The position numbers and the translations under genes were made by a program. Below, piece after piece: positions 56,253-64,000 of a stretch of 64,000 nucleotides of DNA (its first letter is position 1; every line of letters begins with the position of its first letter). Source of the DNA: Paraspadella gotoi. Its lineage: Eukaryota > Chaetognatha. The stretch is from the NCBI GenBank assembly GCA_051294375.1, contig CM119270.1, positions 13,929,316 to 13,993,315 on the forward strand, given 5' to 3'. A model generated the notes under the pieces. The model saw only the letters and a program-made list of their open reading frames with translations, searched no databases and was not told the DNA's origin.

Positions 56253-56842
56253 GATAACCATAAAAACTAAAAACATAAAAACATAAATCTTTGACAAATA
56301 TGCTATGTTTACTATTCAAGCCAAACGAAAGGCAGATATGTGATATTGATGAGACCATAATCCTAACAATTTAAAAATTGTCAACAAAAGACAACGGATG
56401 TGGAGAGAGTCAAATCGCTTTGACATAGCAGGTCTCTGCAAGCTTTCAATTAATAAAATGGAATTACTATCTTGGAAAAAAGTAATCACATAATCATTTA
56501 TTCAATAAAAAGTATACAAACATGGATAAAACATTCTCAATATTTGGTATGCATTTCCTCGCATCGACTACTCCTGATTGTCTGGGTTTGCTCTTATACA
56601 TNNNNNNNNNNNNNNNNNNNNNNNNNCTTTTCCTCCAACAGTTGAAATAATCCTAAATCATGAATACAGCAGTAAATAATAGAAACGGCTCAGGAAGCTC
56701 GCAATTCCATTCCTTCACGGAATGACGGACCTCCACCGGCGCAGGAATAAACGACGATAAGGAGCAAGATGCCGACGGGGCCCAGAAGGGCCGAAGCCGC
56801 GTTGGAACAAAAGTGGCGACACTTCGCCCCGCATCGCGCCGC
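51881..56842 (-). CDS. Two-pore-domain (K2P) potassium channel, 5' end incomplete
   Basis: K2P channels pass background potassium current through two pore loops per subunit. Exons in order: 56842-56731 (first membrane helix, LLGPVGILLLIVVYSCAGG), 54614-54539 (or its better copy from 56652), 54358-54259, 54067-53921 (first pore, VTIISTIG), 53813-53609 (GIPIFGLFLALLGVP), 53131-52919, 52559-52330 (third helix and second pore, TLSTIGFGDYVP) and 51969-51881 (fourth helix, ILLGMALLAMCFAL, stop). From 53813 on, every phase fits. The exons at 54358 and 54067 contain several apparent lost bases, mostly in homopolymers, so frames shift. They lie in an error-rich stretch, so the gene is probably intact in life. 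No start codon was found; the first exon may lie near the N gaps. Confidence 0.85.
52651..52689 (-). ncRNA. Hammerhead-like motif in K2P intron
   Basis: On the minus strand: CTGAAGA (52689-52683; fits CUGANGA), hairpin GGTTC-loop-GAACC, then GAAGC and ATGTC. GAAGC replaces GAAAC. The same extra A before stem II is seen as in the 8.9 and 21.9 kb copies. Degenerate downstream similarity (CGTTGTAA, AAAAACTCTGTT) links it to the copy at 21865-21917. Confidence 0.4.
53205..53300 (+). mobile_element. Candidate tRNA-derived SINE head in K2P intron
   Basis: TGGCGTAAGAG (53219-53229) fits the Pol III A box TRGYNNARNNG. GGGTTCGCGCC (53262-53272) is one mismatch from a B box, at about 45 bp spacing. 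There is no complete tRNA cloverleaf. A similar B-box block occurs near 25865. The body and tail of the element are not delimited. Confidence 0.35.
54590..55930 (+). repeat. First copy of a directly repeated block (error-rich)
   Basis: The block from CTTTTCCTCCAACAGTTGAA to GGATTGATTCAACTGGTTTC occurs here and again at 56627-58680. In this copy the first K2P membrane exon (around 54700-54800) is broken by indels, while in the second copy it reads through. This copy lies directly left of a 25-N gap. Confidence 0.85.
55927..56252. repeat. CT microsatellite and TCA microsatellite
   Basis: CT repeats at 55927-56023 are followed by TCA repeats at about 56118-56252. Neither is coding. Confidence 0.9.
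56602..56626. other. Assembly gap (25 N)
   Basis: Run of N separating the two copies of the K2P 5' block. Confidence 0.99.
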
Positions 56843-58680
56843 CTAAGTATTGATTAAGCTATGGTAATTTATCGGCGTCTTGCGCATTTGTTTTTCTTTG
56901 GAATCTTGAAGACTTCGTGCGAGAGCGCTAGCAGTTAGTGCATGAATTTTTTTTTTGTTAAAAAAAAAACAAGTGATCGAGGTCACTTGGATTCACATTT
57001 TTAAAAAAAAATATTATAAAATTGTTCCTCTATTTTTTAATTGTAGGTGCTTCTGTAAAACTTACGCTTCGAGTCGCCTGACTTGTTCCTAAGATTTTAT
57101 AAATTTGATAATTAACGTCTTATATTGTAAAGGATGTAGGGTATGGTGAAGTGAAAGTTTGGAATCAAAATTTAGCAGTTATATCTTGAAAACTATCATA
57201 TTAGTGAATAGTTATTTTTTTTTACAAATATAGTAGCCCAGTCAGCCTATTTTGTNNNNNNNNNNNNNNNNNNNNNNNNNNNNNNNNNNNNNNNNNNNNN
57301 NNNNNNNNNNNNNNNNNNNNNNNNNNNNNNNNNNNNNNNNNNNNNNNNNNNNNNNNNNNNNNNNNNNNNNNNNNNNNNNNNNNNNNNNNNNNNNNNNNNN
57401 NNNNNNNNNNNNNNNNNNNNNNNNNNNNNNNNNNNNNNNNNNNNNNNNNNNNNNNNNNNNNNNNNNNNNNNNNNNNNNNNNNNNNNNNNNNNNNNNNNNN
57501 NNNNNNNNNNNNNNNNNNNNNNNNNNNNNNNNNNNNNNNNNNNNNNNNNNNNNNNNNNNNNNNNNNNNNNNNNNNNNNNNNNNNNNNNNNNNNNNNNNNN
57601 NNNNNNNNNNNNNNNNNNNNNNNNNATATCAACTTTTTGTAAGGAATCCAAATCTGATCTTAAAAATTAAAAAAAATCATTTTGAAATTTTAGCTTATTA
57701 CATATTTATTACTATGTCATTTTTGAAATATCTGCCACTGGACTTGGTCTTAAGGGCTAGCACTATGGTTAATATACAAAAACGTTGAGAAAAAATACGA
57801 CAATCAGTTCTTTAGTGTCCAAATGATTGACAGGTATTAACTTTACGTTCACTTANNNNNNNNNNNNNNNNNNNNNNNNNNNNNNNNNNNNNNNNNNNNN
57901 NNNNNNNNNNNNNNNNNNNNNNNNNNNNNNNNNNNNNNNNNNNNNNNNNNNNNNNNNNNNNNNNNNNNNNNNNNNNNNNNNNNNNNNNNNNNNNNNNNNN
58001 NNNNNNNNNNNNNNNNNNNNNNNNNNNNNNNNNNNNNNNNNNNNNNNNNNNNNNNNNNNNNNNNNAATTATACTTCCTTATATCAACTTTTTGTAAGGAA
58101 TCCAAGTCTGATCTTAAAAATTAAAAAAATTCATTTTGAAATTTTAGCTTATTATATATTTATTACTATATATAAATAGAGCTTACTGGTGCCCACTAAT
58201 GTATAAAATTAAAAAATAAATTTACCAAAGTATTTTTATTAGTTTTTACTCTTATGTTTTATATGCTAAATTTTAATTTTTTTAAATTTTATTATTTTTA
58301 CATCACTCTAATGTGGAGGGATCACGGAGTTTCTGAAATATCTGAACTTTAACTCTAACTTAATTCCATAAGTTTAGAGCTTCATTTTATTTCTGATGGT
58401 TTAATAACTCATAAGCTCGCCAAAACTCACCTGTTTACTAGTCATTGTTTAATAGTCACATTTGTTTGATAATTTTGTTTTTCATCGTTCCGCCGCTGGA
58501 TTTTAATTTTAGTTCAATTATGTTTCATTATCCCATCATTGGATTTTTTTGGACGCGAATATTGATACCGTAATAAAGACTAAAAAAGATTATTTTTTTT
58601 TGGCGGAATTACCCAAGTAGTTGAAAATTTTGGATTGATTCAACTGGTTTCCAAAAAAAGAGAGCCACAAGGCAGTCTCT
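56627..58680 (+). repeat. Second copy of the K2P 5' block, containing N gaps
   Basis: Direct repeat of 54590-55930, with N runs at 57256-57625 (370) and 57856-58065 (210). It contains the readable first-helix K2P exon (56842-56731) and the start of the next exon (56652 down to the gap), with a phase 1 join to residues GLFQLLEE. Confidence 0.85.
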
Positions 58681-58770
58681 CTCTCTCTAGAGGAGATGAA
58701 AGTAAAAAATGGCAATTCTTGAGCCTCGTCTCTCTCTCTCCTCTCTCCATCTCTCTCTCTCTCTCTCTTC

Positions 58771-58814
<44 letters not shown>

Positions 58815-59102
58815 CTTCTCTCTCTCTCTTTTTCTCTCTCTCTCTCAAACCATTCAAATCTTAAAATCGAATTTGCGACATCAAAACATTTCACGCTCGG
58901 CGCTACGGAGATTGGCTTCTTTTTTAATTCTCGTTTTTATTCTTTATTTTTTTTCTCGCTTTTTATCTTTCTGTTCCTCATGATTCGTTGAGATGATTCG
59001 AGAAGGTTTTTTGGAGATAACATCTCCAATATCGTTTTTACCTTTTAGGTCCATCTCAGATTCGAGGCCGTCTTGCGAAGAGAGAGAGAGAGAGAGAGAG
59101 AG

Positions 59103-59806
59103 ATGATGATGATAAGATATTACTAAAAACGCCGGATGAGGAGAAACAGCCTTAGGGCGATCCTATTTTGCGGGCCTCTAGGTCTTATCGCCAAAATAAA
59201 ACTTGTGCGCGCCCCCGGCGAGTGTCTACGCTTAACTTTATACTTAATCTATCGATTTGAAAAGTATCAAAGTAATTTAAAAAATTACTAGGGTATTTGA
59301 AAAAATTACTAGGGTATCCTAACTTGACAATACATTAAAAAAAAAAAAAAAAAGCGAGCCCCGGCGGGGTCTTACCGCCAAACTACTATCACTATTTCTA
59401 TCAGATATTTGTCCACAATTTCTTGCCTTTTCTACTCTTTAGTTTACTAATCTACCAATGAGCAACGTTTATTGAATTAATGTACGAAACAATGGATAGA
59501 AAGTGTTATTCAGTTTAAAACGAATTTAAATAACAGAAGCTAAAGATTTTAAAATTATTTAACCATATTGGCTAAATATAGGTTTTATGAACTCGCAACC
59601 ACGGTCAATAACTTTATCAAAAGTTTCTTGGGAACGAACAAGAATATTATTCTAAGGAGAAGAATATACGAGATATAACTGTCGATCATTTTTATTTATA
59701 GTTACAAGAACGAGTTTTTGCTCCCCAAGAATGGAGATGATGTTGCCGCCAGTCTTTTAGATGATCTTTAGACTGGCGTTCGATGGTGCCGGATATCGAT
59801 ATTGAG

Positions 59807-59810
<4 letters not shown>
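59103..59810. other. Extra segment absent from the first copy
   Basis: It lies inside the GA tract that corresponds to 37134-37225. It holds two tandem copies of GAAAAAATTACTAGGGTAT-like sequence, an A17 run (59339-59355) and two GC-rich blocks reading CCCCCGGCGAG and GCCCCGGCGGGG. The blocks sit beside TCTTATCGCC and TCTTACCGCC. No coding frame or terminal repeats recognised. Confidence 0.55.
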
Positions 59811-59842
<32 letters not shown>

Positions 59843-62791
59843 CGAGAGAGAGAAGAGAGAGAGAAACCAATCGCGAATTCTACCCAATCTTTACACAAAC
59901 AACCGAGGACATTTTCCCTCGTTTTTTCTTTTTCTTTCTTTCTGTCCGTTTCTCTCTCTTACCTTTACTTCTCTACGATATGTTTTCTTCACTTACCCTG
60001 GATTCGGTTATCCATTCATTAAGGGCCCACTGAGTTTAACCGCAAAAATCAAGAAAAAAACATAAACAAAACAAACGTAAACAAAAAGAAACACGTTTGC
60101 AATTAGGAAGGAAACCATCTTTTCCCCCCCAAGGACGAATAGGAGGTCAGGCATTTTCATTTTCCAGTTAAAGATAATGAAAGAGAGAAGGAAGAGGATG
60201 ATGAGAAGAAAGAAGGAGAATTAAGGTGGGCTATGACTCCAAGGTGAGGTAATACGTTGATGCTACATTCATCGATGGAGAACACAAAGCTCGCATTCAG
60301 CTTAAGTTGACAAAGAAATTATTGCATTAACGGAAGCAAAACCGAATAAAAGCCGATAATTACGCATACCTGTCGGTAGGACTTTTTATTTTGTCAGATT
60401 TTATTTGACTACGTGAATACAGTTTAATTTGTTTCAGGTTTTTTTTAATATTTTTTTCGCATTGTTTATCATCTTTTTTCTCTCAACCGTGTAGCAAAAT
60501 GATGTATTTTTTTATTTTCTCAGGTTTTACCGCTGCCCAAAGAAAAAATACTCAGCTAGAAACCAAAACTTTCAAAAAAAACAAAAAAAACAAACTACAT
60601 AAACCTTATAAACACGAAAATAAAAAACCAAAACAAACATCAAAACAAAGATGCATCCACGCCTTCGTTCCCTTCTATTCCTCTTCCTCTTCTCCTCTTC
60701 CTCCCGCCCCTCGTTCCGGCACGCCTCCGACTTCCGGGGACGCGGCGCAGCCCCCTACGTCAGACGGTGACGGACCTCGCTGCGGCGTCGGGCTGCGGCG
60801 TCGAGGCCCCGACTCGATCGCCTCGACAAATCGCAAGGCCCCGCGGAGTTCGTCTCAGGAAAACAGGAAGTTGCTCCGTGGGTTTGGTCGACATTTATCC
60901 GATCGTCTTCGTATTCGTCGAGAGAATACCCGTTGTTCAGGTGAGAATCTCCGGGTGTGTGGGTGCAACTGTGTGTGGGTGCACAGTGGGTGGAACGGGG
61001 GGTCACTCGTTTGGCCACTATTTTTACTTTCGATCGACATATACTACTCGGCATATATCATTACCTTTTTTAAGTTATTAGGGGGGATTAGGGGTAGTTT
61101 AGGGTTAGGGGTGTTAGGATGGTTAGAGGTAAGTTTGATCAGGGTTTAGGGGTGGTTAGGCTATGGTGGTTAAAAAAAATCACAATTGGCCACTGGAGAA
61201 ATTCCAAGCAGTGAATGTAAAATTTTGCCCTAGTTTTCCATTATCCCCTGTTTGATTTTGTCGTCATTTTCTGCTTCTCGTCTTCGTCTTTCTTCTTCTT
61301 CTTCTCGTCTTGATGTCGTCCTTTTTGTCGCCGTCATCTTCGTGACATCTCGTTCCCATTCTCGCCACCGTCCACCGGAAGTCGAGATCGTGAACTCTCC
61401 CTCGAGACGTGGGCCACGCCACTTCGACCCCTCGATACCTCTAGATATCCTCGCTCATTCCGTCCGGAAATGAAATTACAACAAATCTTTTTTTCTTCCG
61501 TTTTTGTTCTTTTTTAACTTTTGCTTTCATCACTCTTTCTACTGCTAAAACTTTAATTATTTTTTAATTCTCTTTCTTTCCTTTCTTGTTTCTTGTTTCT
61601 TGTTTCTTGTTCTTGTTTCACTCTTTCTCGCCTCTCTGTTCACTTTCATCCCTGCTACTGCTACACCTTAATATTTTTTTTTTATTCTCTTTTCCCTTTC
61701 TCGTTCACTCTCTTTCATTCACCCCCTCTGACTGAACCTCCCCCCCCCCTTTCTTCCCCGCCCCTCAGTTACCGCACCCTCGAGGATTAAGCGCGGTGGT
61801 GGTGACGATCCACTTTGAGCTGGCCGAGCCCTCCGCCTCCGCCCTCGACCGGAACCAATACCTCGTTATAAAGGAAACGAGAAAATCATTCAGCGTTCTA
61901 TTAAGTTCCCGCTTTTTTTTTACCTTTATCAAAAATCAAAGGTTTAAAATTGAAAATTTAGAAATTATATAAAAAAAAAAAACATTTATGTGCCATCTGT
62001 CATATACGTAGTTATAAAGTAATAGATGGATTGATTATAAGAATACCAGACCGACCGAAAAGGCGTTCGAAAAGTCGCGGCTGTTCCAACGATTAACGAG
62101 AACCTAAAACGGCAAGACTGCGATAATTTAATACAGCGTTATCAACTTATTTTATGTTACATAAATCAACTATTTTCCGTTTCGATTACCCAGCCTACGA
62201 ATTGCCGGAGACAAAGGAAGTACTCGGCAACCATTCTCACAAATTCGTGAAAATCTCCGTCGTCGAAGCGGAAGTCGACGAGAGCGTTGAGAACTACAGG
62301 ATCCTTCGGTAAGTCATATAAGTCACATACGATTAATAATTTTACAAAAACTAAATTGACTTTGATTTAAACTTTCTCAATCTTGATTTAACACTTTAAT
62401 AGTGAAGATACATCGTAAATAGTTAAACAAAGTTAACAAGTAACGAAGTCAAAGATGATCATTGATGAATGTCCCCCCCATTTACATCTCCAGCCTCCTA
62501 CTTGGCCATTCCCCCTCTCCCGTCTATTTCTCGACGAGGAATCCGCGATGCCAACGCCACGTCGTCAACCGACGACTTCCGGTTCAGCGTCAAAGCGGCG
62601 GCGAAGATCGGGCGGTTCACCCGGAACTCAACTTGGAAATCGCCGTCATCCAACAGGTAGGAGGAAGATGGAACGAGACAATTTCAGATATTTATGTGCT
62701 TACAGATGACATGACTTTACGAAACTATTAAAGATACGAGAAAAACGTTATTCTCTTACAAGAAAAATTCGAGCCAGTAATTGTAAAAGGT

Positions 62792-62870
62792 TGGCAGCGG
62801 TGGGATTCGAACCCACGCCCCGAAAGACTGGTGCCTTAAACCAGCCGCTTAGACACTCGGCCACGCTACC
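62792..62870 (-). tRNA. Damaged copy of tRNA-Leu(AAG)
   Basis: Matches 40214-40295 with about four lost bases and one gained, in the variable arm, the anticodon-stem side and the D arm. The anticodon loop is still readable. It would not fold properly as written. Confidence 0.6.
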
Positions 62871-63036
62871 AGATGACTCTTTTTGTTGCATATGTTTATG
62901 ACTCGGTTACACTTTTGGTTATAAATTTTTTTATCAGTTGAAAATAAAACGGATAGCTGAATAAATTTCAATCAGTTAATATACCCGCACCTGTTTTTGA
63001 ATATTTTTTTGTTACTTTTTTTAGCTTAATTCATAA

Positions 63037-63101
63037 GGTTCATGTGTAACGGTTAGCCAGGACTCTGAATCCTTAACCGAGTTCGAATCTCGGTGGAACC
63101 T
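63037..63101 (+). tRNA. Damaged copy of tRNA-Gln(CTG)
   Basis: Matches 40463-40534 but lacks about seven bases in the acceptor, D arm and anticodon 3' side. The T-arm is intact. Non-functional as written, probably an assembly error. Confidence 0.6.
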
Positions 63102-64000
63102 TTTTTTTCGGATTGTACCCTTAATAAAGTTTAATTTTTATTTTGAATTCATTACAGAAAAAAAATGACTCAGGAAACAAACAAAAGAATAGAGAAGAAA
63201 CTGTTATAAAAAATGACACTAACGAGCCACTTAACCAAACAACGTCCACCCAAAAAGAAACAAGCAGAGACAGAATGAAAGACGTTTAGGAGAAAATAAC
63301 GAAAACAAATAGAATAAAGAACAGAAACACGAAAAAGGACAACGCAGAGAGAGAATTCCCCGTCACGAACGGAAGTCGCCGGAGTTTTTAGACGAAAAAC
63401 AACAACACAACAAAAACCGTGGATATTCCACTGTCTCCTTTCCTCTCCCCTCTCCTTTTAATACCAACTCTCCGTCTTGCTCTTCTCTTTCCTCTTCCTC
63501 CCAGCTTTCCCCAATCATTTTTTCTAACCCCGGTATCGATTAATTTCCGGAAAAGCCGGTCGCGGGTTCGATCCCTGTCCCTGGTCGGACTTTTTTGTTT
63601 ATTAAGAAAAAAAATTCTCGCGATTGACTGAATAAACCAAAACCAAAATTTTCGGGTTGAAACGAACAACAAGTCTTCTGCTCCTTTTCCCCCCTTCGTC
63701 CCACTCCACCCCCCGAAGCTCGAAAACGGGAAATGGGAACTGAGCGAGCTGGAGCGACGGCGGAGACTCCGTCGCGATTGGAGAGACATTCGCACGCAGT
63801 TGGACGACATACGGACGACGAGGAACGGCGACGACGAAATCGACGTCGAGGTGGACGATCCCGTCAAAGACGCCTACTTTGTCTTCAACGTCTTGGTCAA
63901 GGTGAATGGAGATTGAAATCGGTGAAGTGAGGAGTGTTCATAGTTTGGGGTGAGGAGTGATTTTGGGATGTGGTAGGTGGTCTGATGTTGTCCAAATAAT

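Larger units (their letters stand above)
60651..63901 (+). pseudogene. Frame-broken copy of exons 1-5 of the secreted-protein gene
   Basis: Exon counterparts: 60651-60940, 61769-61873, 62194-62308, 62494-62656 and 63719-63901. All splice sites are in place except exon 2's donor, now GAAACG. Exons 1-4 carry one- or two-base losses compared with 38040-40081, including loss of frame within the signal peptide; exon 5 also has lost bases. The indel pattern, spread over coding and non-coding bases alike, points to sequencing error rather than decay. Confidence 0.7.
58691..64000 (+). repeat. Second, error-rich copy of 36720-41460
   Basis: Starts near AAAATGGCAATTCTTGAGC (58708; compare 36731) and follows the first copy base by base to the window end. 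It has frequent single-base losses and a roughly 700-bp extra segment at 59103-59810. Confidence 0.85.

Overview
The window is animal nuclear DNA. Genes are split by short GT-AG introns, coding exons are GC-richer than the AT-rich introns, and the window holds HUWE1, a two-pore potassium channel, an F-box protein, CAP-superfamily secreted proteins, a cystine-knot ligand and Pol III tRNA genes. I cannot place the lineage beyond an invertebrate metazoan. GA/CT microsatellites are unusually abundant throughout.

Layout. 1-7206 (minus): first 20 exons of HUWE1, running off the left edge. 7284-9060: tandem copies of a 3'-flanking unit, interrupted by a foldback element with a hammerhead-like motif. 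9040-12141 (minus): two-exon F-box/leucine-rich protein. 13402-16019 (plus): three-exon secreted cystine-knot protein with TGF-beta-like features. 16020-38039: no convincing gene; dominated by a very large imperfect palindrome (arms about 18935-23565 and 27334-32099) and simple repeats. 38040-42331 (plus): seven-exon gene for an unrecognised secreted or surface-anchored protein, with tRNA-Leu(AAG) and tRNA-Gln(CTG) in one intron. 43791-49354 (minus): CAP protein locus with two alternative or duplicated sets of C-terminal exons. 51881-56842 (minus): two-pore (K2P) potassium channel. 56627-64000: mainly repeated copies of 54.6-55.9 kb and 36.7-41.5 kb.

Assembly quality matters here. Six N gaps are present. 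Next to them lie second copies of nearby sequence full of single-base insertions and deletions, which break exons and tRNAs intact in the other copy. The palindrome right arm, 54.0-56.6 kb, and 58.7-64.0 kb look like poorly polished long-read fill rather than clean paralogues, though real duplication or divergent haplotypes are not excluded.

Most interesting items: a dispersed family of hammerhead-like RNA motifs at three loci (four copies), one in a roughly 150-bp segment present in one palindrome arm and absent from the other; a divergent cystine-knot ligand with an extra C-terminal tail; and the CAP locus, whose two terminal cassettes are splice-phase compatible with the same upstream exons. 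All exon models below were joined by eye from splice sites, reading frame and phase; no alignment or search was run.
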